A stretch of 64,000 nucleotides of DNA. Origin: Oscillospiraceae bacterium (GTDB lineage Bacteria; Bacillota; Clostridia; Oscillospirales; Ruminococcaceae). The position numbers and the translations under genes were made by a program. How positions within the stretch are numbered: position 1 is the stretch's first letter; the number at the start of each line of letters is the position of its first letter. Positions 42,917 to 51,454 of this stretch are shown piece after piece. The stretch is taken from the NCBI GenBank assembly GCA_020054675.1, contig JAIHAL010000005.1, positions 151,183 through 215,182 of the forward strand, given 5' to 3'. A model generated the notes under the pieces. The model ran no database searches, was not told where the DNA came from, and saw only the letters and a list, made by a program, of their open reading frames with translations.

Positions 42917-43689
42917 TATCTAAACCTTTCAATATACTCCATGCAGTATTCGTCAATGCCGCAAAGGGCCTTTGAAGCGGCTATCATATCCTGCGTCCTC
43001 TCGCTTGTGATGTCAATGATTGCGCTGTCAACTCCGGCGCACATCAAAGCGGGAATAAACGCAGTATTGATATTTACCCTTTTAGGCAGGCCAAAAGAAA
43101 TATTTGAAAGTCCGCAAGTCAAGTGCACTTCCGGGAACTCATTCCTTATCAGCCTTGCGGTTTCGATTGCTCTCTTGCCCGCCTCGCCGTTTACGGCAAG
43201 AGCTTCAACAATTATATCAATATAAAGCTTATCAATCTCTATTCCCTTTGCCGAAACAATTTCAACAAGCTTTTTGGCATTTTCAAGGCGTTCTTCGGGA
43301 GTTTCGGGAATCCCGTCCTCGGTAAGCGGAAGCGCCACAAGCCCAGCACCGTATTCCTTAGCGGTATCTATAAGCTCATGCCTTTCGTCAAGGGTTATTG
43401 AATTTATTATTATGCTCCGGCCTTTGATGTGCTTTATGGCTTCCTTTACCACCTCAACATTCGGGGAATCAAGCATGATTCCGCATTCAGTGTTGTCCTG
43501 CGCAAGCTTTAAAACATAAAGCATGGCTTCCAGCTCGTCATCCGCAAGAGCAGTGTTTATGTCAAGATAATGCGCGCCGCATTCCTCCTGCTTTTTGCAA
43601 AGGGATATGATGTATTCGTCGTTTTTGGAGTTTATAGCCTCCAATGTTGAAGGAATGCTGCTGTTGAGTTTTTCGCCCAAGATTATCAT
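42916..43689 (-). CDS. pterin-binding methyltetrahydrofolate methyltransferase domain protein
   Basis: A 257-residue TIM barrel of the pterin-binding family, like AcsE/MtvB or the folate domain of MetH: IILGEKLNSSIPSTLEA at the start, ECGAHYLDINTALADDE, IMLDSPNVEVVKEAI, SIIINSIT and TCGLSNISFGLPKR. It would transfer methyl from methyl-THF to a corrinoid protein. It starts 1 bp after the upstream homocysteine methyltransferase-MTHFR gene, so the two probably form part of a split methionine synthase. The cobalamin-binding partner is not in the window. Confidence 0.88.
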   Translation of the reverse strand: MIILGEKLNSSIPSTLEAINSKNDEYIISLCKKQEECGAHYLDINTALADDELEAMLYVLKLAQDNTECGIMLDSPNVEVVKEAIKHIKGRSIIINSITLDERHELIDTAKEYGAGLVALPLTEDGIPETPEERLENAKKLVEIVSAKGIEIDKLYIDIIVEALAVNGEAGKRAIETARLIRNEFPEVHLTCGLSNISFGLPKRVNINTAFIPALMCAGVDSAIIDITSERTQDMIAASKALCGIDEYCMEYIERFR

Positions 43690-43690
43690 T

Positions 43691-45436
43691 TTAAAAATCC
43701 ATCCTTTTTATTTTTTTTACAAGCTCTCCCGCAAGCTGATATTTTTTCAGCGGAGTTATAATGTAATATCCGTCCGCAAAGCTTAATTTTTCAATCAGCT
43801 CAAAAGAAAATTCAAGTGAGATTTCCTTGACTTCGTCCGGAGATTTGCCTTCCATGCGCTTTATTATTTCGTCAGGTATGTGTATGCCCGAAACCTCGTT
43901 GTTTAAAAACAAAGCATTTTTATAGCTTGCAATCGGCATTATCCCCGCAAGGATTTTCCCCACAAGAGTTTCTTTTGCAAGCCTTATGTTTTCTATTGCC
44001 TCATCTGAATACACCGGCTGGGTAAGGAAAAATTTTGCCCCGTTTTCTTCCTTTTTAACCGCCCTTGCAAGTTCGCTTTTAAAATTTTGCACATTTACGT
44101 TAAGTGCTCCGCCGACAAAAAATTCCTTGCCTTTAAAAACATCCTCATTAAGGCTGTTTACATATTTTATCAGATTGTATGAATTCGTTGAAAAAACACC
44201 CTTGACTTCGCTCCTCTCGATTGCCGGAACGGGGTCGCCGGTGACAATCAAAACGTTCCTTATCCCCTCTATGCTTCCGCCCAAAAGGATTGATTTAAGT
44301 CCTATGGTGTTATGGTCGCGGCAGGTGAGGTGCGGAATGGTTTGGATTCCGGCTTCCCTTTGCACTTTTGCGGAAATTATCACGCTGTCCGCCCTCGGCC
44401 TTGCAAGAGGGCTGTCGGCAAGGGTTATCGCATCAGCGCCGACATCTTTAAGATATGGAGCCGCCTCGGCAATATGCGAAAAATCCGCATCAAGAGGAGG
44501 GTCAAGCTCCACGGCAACAACCTTTTCACCGGAAAGGAGCTTTTCCTTAAAGGCATTTTCAGCCGCAGATGTCAGCTCAACGGGATTTGCTCTTATCACC
44601 GGAATTGAAAACTCATAGCGTTCAAGCAGTTTTTTTGTTTCTTTTATATGTTCAGGAGTAGTACCGCAGCATCCGCCAAGAATTTTTGCCCCGGCGGCAT
44701 GGATTTGCGCAAGCTTTTGGGCAAAATATTTCGGATTGTCCGAATAAACCGCCTTTCCGTCCGCAACGCTCGGATATCCCGAATTTGGCATAATGCTTAT
44801 CATTTTTTCCGTTTTGGGAAGGCGCTTTAAAATTCCAAGCAAATGTGCCGGGCCGCATATGCAGTTGAATCCGATGGCATCAGCTTTTGATTTTGACGCC
44901 GCCTCGGCAATATCAGATGCATTTTCGCCGTCAATGGTATATCCGTCCTGTCCCGCCGCAAATGAAATTATCACAAACGCATCCGGAACGCGCTTTTTTA
45001 TATGCGAAACAATTTCCAGAACAAAAATCCCGCTCATGGTTTCTAAAAGGAAATTTTTCGCTCCAAGTGATATGAATTTGTCAGCAATTTTAATATGCTC
45101 CTCAAAGGATTCTTCTTCCGTTGCCGGAACCGGGCCTATGTCGGCAAAAACCTCCGCCCTGCCGTTTGCGGCATCGAGAGCGTTTTTAAATCCCGCCTCT
45201 ATTATTTTATCCACGGTTTCCCTGCCGCATGAAAGCGAAAAGGAATTTGCCGCAAAGGTATTTGTTTTTATTGCATCCGCTCCGGCATCTATATACTGCC
45301 TATGTATGTCTAAAACTCTTTCGCTTTTGTCAAGGTTTGCAAGCTCACAAGGCTCATCATCCCCGTAAAGCAGCGAATAATAAGTCCCGAAAGCTCCGTC
45401 GAAAAGAAAATAATCCCTATCCTTTAAATTTATCAT
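43691..45436 (-). CDS. bifunctional homocysteine S-methyltransferase / methylenetetrahydrofolate reductase
   Basis: A 581-residue fusion. Residues 1-280 are a homocysteine methyltransferase barrel with the zinc motif KILGGCCGTTPEHI and GFNCICGP. Residues 290-581 are MetF-like, with VELDPPLDAD, PHLTCRDHNTIGLKS, NVLIVTGDP and FFLTQPVYSDEAI. It makes methyl-THF and accepts the methyl onto homocysteine, with the adjacent pterin protein and a corrinoid protein encoded elsewhere. GGGAG upstream of the ATG at 45436. Confidence 0.93.
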   Translation of the reverse strand: MINLKDRDYFLFDGAFGTYYSLLYGDDEPCELANLDKSERVLDIHRQYIDAGADAIKTNTFAANSFSLSCGRETVDKIIEAGFKNALDAANGRAEVFADIGPVPATEEESFEEHIKIADKFISLGAKNFLLETMSGIFVLEIVSHIKKRVPDAFVIISFAAGQDGYTIDGENASDIAEAASKSKADAIGFNCICGPAHLLGILKRLPKTEKMISIMPNSGYPSVADGKAVYSDNPKYFAQKLAQIHAAGAKILGGCCGTTPEHIKETKKLLERYEFSIPVIRANPVELTSAAENAFKEKLLSGEKVVAVELDPPLDADFSHIAEAAPYLKDVGADAITLADSPLARPRADSVIISAKVQREAGIQTIPHLTCRDHNTIGLKSILLGGSIEGIRNVLIVTGDPVPAIERSEVKGVFSTNSYNLIKYVNSLNEDVFKGKEFFVGGALNVNVQNFKSELARAVKKEENGAKFFLTQPVYSDEAIENIRLAKETLVGKILAGIMPIASYKNALFLNNEVSGIHIPDEIIKRMEGKSPDEVKEISLEFSFELIEKLSFADGYYIITPLKKYQLAGELVKKIKRMDF

Positions 45437-45560
45437 CTTTTTTCTCCCAAACCAGTATTGAATAAATTATACCGTAAAAACTGCATTTTGAAAAGAGCAT
45501 ATTTATTTTATGCCAAAAATGTGATAAAATAATAGCAATAAAAACAAGGAGGTCTGTTTT

Positions 45561-45794
45561 ATGCCGCATATTTCAATAAAAATGCTTAAAGGAAGAACCG
45601 AAGAGCAGAAAAAGCTTGTCTGTGAAAATCTTACAAAAACTCTTTGCGAAACCCTTGGCTGCTCAAAGGAACACGTTTCCGTCGAGATAACCGACTACAC
45701 CGCCAAGGAATGGCAGGACGTGTTCGCAAAGGAAATTGAGGGCAGCAAAAACCTTTACAAAAAGCCGGAATACGACCCGAAAGATTTGCTTTAA
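45561..45794 (+). CDS. tautomerase family protein (4-oxalocrotonate tautomerase-like)
   Basis: A 77-residue protein with the key proline directly after the initiator Met (MPHISIKMLKGRTEEQKK), exposed as the catalytic base after Met removal. It is slightly longer than the 62-residue 4-OT type. Real substrate unknown. CAAGGAGG precedes it; maf follows 1 bp after the stop. Confidence 0.85.
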   Translation: MPHISIKMLKGRTEEQKKLVCENLTKTLCETLGCSKEHVSVEITDYTAKEWQDVFAKEIEGSKNLYKKPEYDPKDLL

Positions 45795-45795
45795 T

Positions 45796-46359
45796 ATGGA
45801 AATCATACTTGCTTCCGCTTCTCCGCGCCGGCAGGAGCTTTTAAAGCTGATTTTCCCGCAGTTTGAAATTTTTCCGGCAGATGTTGACGAAACTCTGCCG
45901 GCAGGGCTTCCGGCGGAAAAATGTGCGGAATACCTTGCCGAAAAAAAGGCAAAAAAGGTATCCGGACAATTTCCCGATGCGCTTGTGATAGGCTGTGACA
46001 CCATAGTAGTCTGCAAAGACAAAATTCTCGGCAAGCCGATGGACAAAGATGAGGCCTTTAATATGCTTTCATTCCTGTCGGGAAAAATTCATAAAGTAAT
46101 AACCGGCGTCTGCATTTGCTTTAACGGGGAAACGAAGGTCTTTTCGGAGATTACCGAAGTTGAGTTTTATCCGCTTTCGGATACGGAAATAACCAGCTAT
46201 ATTGAAACCGGCGAGCCTTTTGATAAGGCTGGGGCCTATGGCATACAAGGCAAAGGTGCGCTTTTTGTCAAAGGCATATGCGGGGATTTTTTCAATGTTG
46301 TGGGACTTCCCGTTTCCCGTCTTAAAAAGGAATTGGAGGTATATAATGGAGATTTCTAA
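45796..46359 (+). CDS. maf: Maf-type nucleoside triphosphate pyrophosphatase
   Basis: A 187-residue Maf protein. MEIILASASPRRQELLKLI is the N-terminal signature, followed by VIGCDTIVVCKDKILGKP and EPFDKAGAYGIQGKGALFV. It hydrolyses non-canonical nucleotides (dTTP/UTP or related) and influences septation. Start at 45796 right after the tautomerase stop. Two-gene operon; its 3' end is 11 bp from heptamer array e. Confidence 0.95.
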   Translation: MEIILASASPRRQELLKLIFPQFEIFPADVDETLPAGLPAEKCAEYLAEKKAKKVSGQFPDALVIGCDTIVVCKDKILGKPMDKDEAFNMLSFLSGKIHKVITGVCICFNGETKVFSEITEVEFYPLSDTEITSYIETGEPFDKAGAYGIQGKGALFVKGICGDFFNVVGLPVSRLKKELEVYNGDF

Positions 46360-46370
46360 AAATAACCATC

Positions 46371-46405
46371 TCTAACTTCTAATTTCTAACCTCTAACTTC
46401 TAATT
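46371..46405 (-). repeat. heptamer array e (five units)
   Basis: Units TCTAACT, TCTAATT, TCTAACC, TCTAACT, TCTAATT, between the convergent maf and YetF-like genes. The YetF-like stop codon lies in the last unit. Confidence 0.75.
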
Positions 46406-47107
46406 AAACATATCTCTATCAGATTTTGTCTTTGTTTTAAGGTAAACGGATAGATTGTCATCGCCATCGCAGGTTGCAAGGAGAACTTCTTTCAAATCCT
46501 TGACATCCTGCGATTTTAATTGCTTTAAAAGCCATTCCCTGTTTTTGCCGCGATATTTTAAATTTCCGTCAAAAATATTCCCGTCCATAACCATGTTTGC
46601 AACGATTTCCTGCTGCTTTGGAGAAATCCCCAAATCAGATGGATTTACAGGCCTCTTTTCTTCTTTTGGCAAAAAGCTTATTTTCCCATTGGTTTCAAGG
46701 ATTGCCGCATGAATGTCGGAAAGATTGAAATATCCGTTGTTTCGGCACTGGGTGAGAAAATCATCAAGGTCTATCTTTGCCTTTAAAAGATTTTTTTCAT
46801 ATATTTTCCCGTCATGAAAAAGCACAAGGGCATTTCCCATTACAAAACGCCTTAAATGAATTGATTTGCAGGTGAAAAACGATATTGCAAATGAAATTCC
46901 CGCATAAACAAGCATGGCCACCAGAGGCTTTAAAAAATCGTCTTCCAGAGAAGTCGCCATTTCAGCGGCAATGGAGCCTATCGTTATCCCGTTTATATAG
47001 TCAAACATGGAAAGCTGGGACATCTGCCTGTTGCCAAGAAGTTTTGTAAGTAAAAAAAGCAAAATCACAGACGCTACGGATGTAAGAAAAATATGAAGAA
47101 GTTCCAT
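46400..47107 (-). CDS. YetF-like DUF421 membrane protein
   Basis: About 235 residues. Three N-terminal membrane helices (LLHIFLTSVASVILLFLLTK onward) include the family motif RQMSQLSMFDYINGITIGSIAAE, followed by the cytoplasmic DUF421 domain (LFHDGKIYEKNLLKAKIDLDDFL). In Bacillus, YetF-type proteins are spore-membrane components, which fits a sporulating host. I choose the start at 47107, with AAGGA 8 nt upstream, rather than 47116. Function not biochemically settled. Confidence 0.88.
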   Translation of the reverse strand: MELLHIFLTSVASVILLFLLTKLLGNRQMSQLSMFDYINGITIGSIAAEMATSLEDDFLKPLVAMLVYAGISFAISFFTCKSIHLRRFVMGNALVLFHDGKIYEKNLLKAKIDLDDFLTQCRNNGYFNLSDIHAAILETNGKISFLPKEEKRPVNPSDLGISPKQQEIVANMVMDGNIFDGNLKYRGKNREWLLKQLKSQDVKDLKEVLLATCDGDDNLSVYLKTKTKSDRDMFN

Positions 47108-47229
47108 ACATACCATCCTTTTTTAAAAAAACATAAAATCCCGAATTATATATTGCTCTTTTTTTCAAATAAAAATTCATTTGAACATATTATAATGCAG
47201 GCACTGTTTTTTATTTAAGGAGGATACAT

Positions 47230-47445
47230 ATGGAACCTCAATTCCACCAGAACGGGGAATCTATAAACATAATTGCAGCGGCAATGGCAAATATAATAGC
47301 CGAAAAGCTCGATATACAAGAGCTTGCAGTCTTATCGACATTTCTTTCGGTAGTAAGTGCCTCCCTCGGCAACATTGCGTCATTCAGGGCGCTTGAACAA
47401 TCAAGGCTTGAAGAAAACCAAAAGCTCGAAACCGAAGTGGTCTGA
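47230..47445 (+). CDS. small hypothetical protein
   Basis: A 71-residue protein, AAGGAGGATACAT before its ATG. A central hydrophobic/alanine-rich amphipathic segment (IIAAAMANIIAEKLDIQEL, SVVSASLGNIASF) is followed by a charged tail ending EENQKLETEVV. It is too short and too polar at the ends for a clear membrane protein. It resembles small two-helix proteins common in Clostridia; no function known. Divergent from the YetF-like gene and convergent with aguB, 2 bp from it. Confidence 0.65.
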   Translation: MEPQFHQNGESINIIAAAMANIIAEKLDIQELAVLSTFLSVVSASLGNIASFRALEQSRLEENQKLETEVV

Positions 47446-47447
47446 GC

Positions 47448-48314
47448 TTATTCACCGTCAAGGGTGAGTATTTTGCCGTACAAATCAGGCCTCCTGTCCC
47501 TGAAAAGCCCCCATTCCGTCCTTTGCCAAGCTATTTCATCAAGGTCAAATTCGGCAATAAGCACGCTTTCCGAACTTCTGTCCGCCTCGCATACCTTTTC
47601 GCCAAACTGGTTTGCTATAAAAGATGAGCCGTAAAAGGTTATTGCGGAATTGCCAAAGCTTTCAATGCCTATCCTGTTTGAGGCAACAACCGGCACAATA
47701 TTGCAAGCCGCATGCCCAAGCATGCACATCTGCCAGTGATTTTTGGAATCCACCGCCGGATTTTGCGGCTCGGAGCCTATTGCCGTTGGATAAAGCAAAA
47801 TTTCAGCGCCCATAAGCGCCATACATCTTGCCGCCTCCGGGAACCACTGGTCCCAGCAAATTCCAACTCCGATTTTGCCGTATCTTGTCCTCCAAACCTT
47901 AAAGCCGGTGTCGCCGGGGCTGAAATAATACTTTTCTTCATAGCCCGGTCCATCCGGAATATGGCTTTTGCGGTAAACTCCAAGCACTTCCCCGTCGGCG
48001 TCAATTACCGCAACCGAATTAAACCTCGCATTATTTTTCTTTTCGTAAAAGCTTATCGGCAGCACTATTTCAAGCTCTTTTGCAATCCGCTTAAAATGGT
48101 TTATCGCCTTGTTTTCACTTGTTTCGGCTGCATAATTATAAAATTCAGGGTCTTCCTTTTGGCAAAAATAAGGGGTTTCAAAAAGCTCCTGCAAAAGGAT
48201 TATATTTGCTCCCTTTGCCGCCGCCTGACGCACAAGCATTTCCGCCTTTGAGATATTTTCCTCAATTTTTTCCGAACAGCTCATTTGCGTTGCAGCAATT
48301 TTCACTTTCCTCAT
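47448..48314 (-). CDS. aguB: N-carbamoylputrescine amidase
   Basis: A 288-residue nitrilase-superfamily amidase. The catalytic triad is visible: Glu in LLQELFETPYFC, Lys in YRKSHIPDGPGYEEKYYF, Cys in VGICWDQWFPEAAR. The last motif and HWQMCMLGHAACN are typical of AguB. It converts N-carbamoylputrescine to putrescine. GGAGG 7 nt upstream; directly after aguA in the same direction. Confidence 0.96.
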   Translation of the reverse strand: MRKVKIAATQMSCSEKIEENISKAEMLVRQAAAKGANIILLQELFETPYFCQKEDPEFYNYAAETSENKAINHFKRIAKELEIVLPISFYEKKNNARFNSVAVIDADGEVLGVYRKSHIPDGPGYEEKYYFSPGDTGFKVWRTRYGKIGVGICWDQWFPEAARCMALMGAEILLYPTAIGSEPQNPAVDSKNHWQMCMLGHAACNIVPVVASNRIGIESFGNSAITFYGSSFIANQFGEKVCEADRSSESVLIAEFDLDEIAWQRTEWGLFRDRRPDLYGKILTLDGE

Positions 48315-48329
48315 TTGCTTTCCTCCGTT

Positions 48330-49349
48330 TCAGCGTATTCCTTTTGGCATTTGCTGGGTAATGCAGTGCACGTTTCCGCCCTCTTTAATAAGCAGCATTC
48401 CATCAACCGCTGCAATTTTCCTATCCGGAAAGACCTTCTGCAAGGTTTCGGCAGCAGCGCGGTCGGTTCTTTCGGCATCCCCTCCAAATATGGGCAGCAC
48501 TATTCCGCCGTTTGCAAAGTAAAAGTTAAGATAGCTGAGCGTCAGCCTCTGCCCCCTATAAAAGCGTGCAGGAGGCTGTTCTATTTCAATCACTTCAATC
48601 CGTCTGCCCTTTGCGTCAAGAGAATTTTTCAAAATTTGGAGATTTTCCATTGTGATTTCGTAGTTAGGGTCTTTTTTATCGCGGCAAACCTGCATGACAA
48701 CTTTCCCGGGTGAAGCAAAGCATGCGGCATTGTCAACATGGCCGTCGGTTTCATCGCCAAAAAGCCCCTTTTTGAGCCAGATTATTTTGGACACGCCAAG
48801 AAATTTTTTCAGCACATCCTCAATTTCTTCCCTTGAAAGCGACGGATTTCTGTTTGGATTTAAAAGGCACTCCTCGGTTGTAAGCAGGGTTCCCTCGCCA
48901 TCGGCATGGATTGAGCCGCCTTCAAGCACAATCGGAGCATCAAGCTTTGGAACGCCATAGTAAGAAAGAATCTCTCCCGCCGCCTTATCATCAAGGTCAT
49001 ATGGCTTATATTTTTCACCCCAGGCATTGAATTTCCAATTCACTCCAAACAGCCTTTTATCCTTATCAAAAACAAAAGTGGGCCCGTTGTCGCGCACCCA
49101 TGCGTCATTATGCGGGATAACGATTATTTCCGCAAAATCCCCGCACATCTTTTTGGTTTCTTCAAGCGCATCTTCATTTGCGATGACCGTTACAGGCTCA
49201 AATTCCGAAATTGCCTTTGCGGTCTGGGCATAGCCTTTTTTGACTTCCTCAAAATTTTCCTCCCACACAAGGGATTCCTTTACCGGCCACTCTATAAAAG
49301 TCCTTTCATGGGTTTCCCATTCGGCGGGCATATAAAAATTGTATTCCAT
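48330..49349 (-). CDS. aguA: agmatine deiminase
   Basis: A 339-residue guanidino-modifying enzyme. Family motifs: PAEWETHERTFIEWP, WVRDNGPTFVFD, VLEGGSIHADGEGTLL, DETDGHVDN and the C-terminal catalytic cysteine in GGNVHCITQQMP. Hydrolyses agmatine to N-carbamoylputrescine and ammonia. With aguB it forms the agmatine route to putrescine. AGAGGTG before the start. Confidence 0.97.
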   Translation of the reverse strand: MEYNFYMPAEWETHERTFIEWPVKESLVWEENFEEVKKGYAQTAKAISEFEPVTVIANEDALEETKKMCGDFAEIIVIPHNDAWVRDNGPTFVFDKDKRLFGVNWKFNAWGEKYKPYDLDDKAAGEILSYYGVPKLDAPIVLEGGSIHADGEGTLLTTEECLLNPNRNPSLSREEIEDVLKKFLGVSKIIWLKKGLFGDETDGHVDNAACFASPGKVVMQVCRDKKDPNYEITMENLQILKNSLDAKGRRIEVIEIEQPPARFYRGQRLTLSYLNFYFANGGIVLPIFGGDAERTDRAAAETLQKVFPDRKIAAVDGMLLIKEGGNVHCITQQMPKGIR

Positions 49350-49360
49350 TCCTGCACCTC

Positions 49361-50155
49361 TTACAATTCCAAAAGTCTTTCTGCATTTTTATAGTAAATC
49401 ATTTCCTTTTCCGCATCTGAAAGGCCAAGGCCCTCAATAAGATTTATTTCAGAAAGCGGACAGCTCCACGGACAATCGCTTGCAAAAAGTATTTTATCCG
49501 CTCCATGGTTTTTAATTATTCTTTTTGCCTGTTCGGAAGAAATTTCTCCTGCCGTAAAGGAAATATCAAAATAAATATCCTCTCCTACAAGAAACTGCTC
49601 AACATCATCCCAGCAACGTGCCCCTCCCATATGGGCAAGTATCATTGTCATCTGGGGAACTGCCCTGTGCGCATTAAGGCTTGCTTTCGGAAGCGCATGT
49701 ATTACATCCGGCGAAACGGCATCAAATCCGGCATGAAACACTACCGGAAGTGAAAGCTCCGCGCATTTTTCATAAATCCTGAATGCTTTCGGGTCATCTA
49801 TAAAAAATCCCTGATAGTCCGGATGCAGCTTTACTCCTTTAAGTCCGAGAGCCTTAATCCTTTCAAGCTCCTCCAAAGCGTCCTCCGCATACGGATGCAC
49901 GCTGCCGAACGGGATTATTTCCTCAAAATTCCTTCCCACTTCAGCCGCCCAATTATTTATCGTATTCTGCTGGGATGGCTTTGTCGCTATCGGCAAAAGC
50001 ACACCCAGGTCAATCCCCCACTCCTTTTGTTTTTTTATGGTATCCGCCACCGTCCCGTCGGTATGGGGGATTATTTTTGCGGTATTTGAAAGCTTCTCCA
50101 TAGCTCTTGCGGCAATGGAATCCGCAAAGGCATGAACATGAAAATCTATAAGCAT
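49361..50155 (-). CDS. amidohydrolase family protein (ACMSD-like)
   Basis: A 264-residue TIM-barrel metallohydrolase. First metal motif DFHVHAFA, then KLHPDYQGFF, VVFHAGFD, ILAHMGGARCWDDV and LFASDCPWSCP (late Asp). It belongs to the amidohydrolase_2 group of decarboxylases and hydrolases. It is 11 bp upstream of aguA, so it may share the operon, but a role in polyamine metabolism is not evident from sequence. Confidence 0.87.
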   Translation of the reverse strand: MLIDFHVHAFADSIAARAMEKLSNTAKIIPHTDGTVADTIKKQKEWGIDLGVLLPIATKPSQQNTINNWAAEVGRNFEEIIPFGSVHPYAEDALEELERIKALGLKGVKLHPDYQGFFIDDPKAFRIYEKCAELSLPVVFHAGFDAVSPDVIHALPKASLNAHRAVPQMTMILAHMGGARCWDDVEQFLVGEDIYFDISFTAGEISSEQAKRIIKNHGADKILFASDCPWSCPLSEINLIEGLGLSDAEKEMIYYKNAERLLEL

Positions 50156-50414
50156 TTTAAAAAATTCTCCTTGACCATATTTTCCCGTATTATTTTAACA
50201 TTTACTTGAATTTTTTTCAATCACCCTTTTAACCAAAGTTGCACATTGTCGAATAAAAAATATTTTTGTAGAATTTATGCTGCACCAAACTTTCCAATCC
50301 GACATAGTATATACAAAGCTCAAAAATTTGCTCCCTGATTTTTGAGGGAATGATTATTTTTAAAAAAGCCGTCCAAAATATTATCATCAAGCTTAAAAAA
50401 ATTTTTAGGAGTGC

Positions 50415-50786
50415 ATGGCAGTGTCAATCAAAAGGGGAGAAATATACTACGCGGATTTAAGCCCGGTGGTAGGCTCCGAACAGGGAGGCATCCGGCCGGT
50501 GCTGATTGTCCAAAACGACATAGGCAACAAGCACAGCCCAACGGTAATCGCCGCCGCCATAACAAGCCAAAAGGACAAGGCAAAGCTTCCCACCCACATA
50601 AACCTTGATGCGGTTTCCTGCGGGCTTGCAAAAGACAGCGTCGTACTTCTTGAACAAATACGCACAATTGACAAAAAAAGGCTAAGAGAAAGAATGGGCG
50701 AACTTGATGCCGAAGCAATGAACAAGGTAAATCAAGCCCTTTCAATAAGCTTCGGCCTCGGACAAAACAACAACGCAATTACATAG
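50415..50786 (+). CDS. MazF/NdoA-type endoribonuclease
   Basis: A 123-residue MazF family toxin: [20 protein letters not shown] with the conserved arginine in [11 protein letters not shown], then [25 protein letters not shown]. It closely follows the Bacillus NdoA pattern. The start is ambiguous: ATG 50415 has AGGAG only 3 nt away, while the GTG at 50421 is better spaced. No MazE-like antitoxin gene lies directly upstream (50156-50414 has no suitable frame), which is unusual. Terminator at 50827. Confidence 0.92.
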   Translation: MAVSIKRGEIYYADLSPVVGSEQGGIRPVLIVQNDIGNKHSPTVIAAAITSQKDKAKLPTHINLDAVSCGLAKDSVVLLEQIRTIDKKRLRERMGELDAEAMNKVNQALSISFGLGQNNNAIT

Positions 50787-50826
50787 CGGTTCCCATAATT
50801 TAATAAAACCGCTGACATATGCGTTG

Positions 50827-50861
50827 AAAAACCGGCTGCATTTAATATGCGGCCGGTTTTT
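50827..50861. terminator. bidirectional terminator (mazF / cyclophilin)
   Basis: AAAAACCGGCTGCAT (50827-50841) pairs with ATGCGGCCGGTTTTT (50847-50861), one G-T pair, 5-nt loop, T-runs both ways. Confidence 0.92.
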
Positions 50862-50864
50862 TTG

Positions 50865-51335
50865 CTATTCTATCGTAACTTTTTTCATCCTCTGAGGTTT
50901 TATTGGTTTATCGTTGCGGTCAACTTCAACGCTGGCAATTTCGTCAACCACATCCATGCCCTCGACAACCTTGCCGAAAGCCGCATATTCGCCGTCAAGG
51001 TGCGGGGCATCCTTATGCATTATAAAGAACTGCGAACCCGCCGAATCCGGACGCATTGAACGCGCCATGGAAATTACTCCCCTTGTATGCTTTAAATCGT
51101 TCTTTATTCCGTTTGAAGCAAATTCGCCCTTAATTGAATATCCCGGCCCGCCCATTCCTGTTCCGTCCGGGCATCCGCCCTGAATCATAAAGTTTTCAAT
51201 AACCCTATGGAAAATAAGTCCGTCATAAAAGCCTTCTTTTACTAGCTTTTCAAAATTTGCCGCCGTAATCGGAGCAATCTCAGGATAAAGCTCTATTTTG
51301 ATTTTTTTGCCGTTTTCCATTTCAATTACTACCAT
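50865..51335 (-). CDS. cyclophilin-type peptidyl-prolyl isomerase
   Basis: A 156-residue cyclophilin. Core motifs: FYDGLIFHRVIENFMIQGG, KHTRGVISMARSM, SAGSQFFIMHKDAPHLDG and YAAFGKVVEGMDVVDEI. Catalyses proline cis-trans isomerisation; no signal peptide, so cytoplasmic. Start at 51335, with AAGGAG 9 nt upstream; a TTG two codons earlier is less likely. Confidence 0.95.
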   Translation of the reverse strand: MVVIEMENGKKIKIELYPEIAPITAANFEKLVKEGFYDGLIFHRVIENFMIQGGCPDGTGMGGPGYSIKGEFASNGIKNDLKHTRGVISMARSMRPDSAGSQFFIMHKDAPHLDGEYAAFGKVVEGMDVVDEIASVEVDRNDKPIKPQRMKKVTIE

Positions 51336-51401
51336 TTCCAAAAACTCCTTTATACAAATTACAATTATTATATCTTAAATCAGCTGCAATTTCAAACCTC
51401 G

Positions 51402-51430
51402 GTATAAAAATTTTCATTGCGGAAAAACTA
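51402..51430 (+). promoter_or_regulatory. possible forespore-type promoter of spoVAD
   Basis: GTATA (51402-51406), 14 bp, GGAAAAACTA (51421-51430). The second element matches the sigma-F -10 pattern GGNNANANTW, and the first matches GYWTA, but the spacing is shorter than usual. Weak evidence, consistent with the gene's developmental role. Confidence 0.3.
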
Positions 51431-51454
51431 TTTTCAGAAAAAGGGGTGAAATTC

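Noticed and set aside
42384..46405. Possible CRISPR array made of the regularly spaced repeats
   Set aside because: Units are only 7 nt, with no spacers of constant length and no cas genes; they are heptanucleotide tandem repeats.
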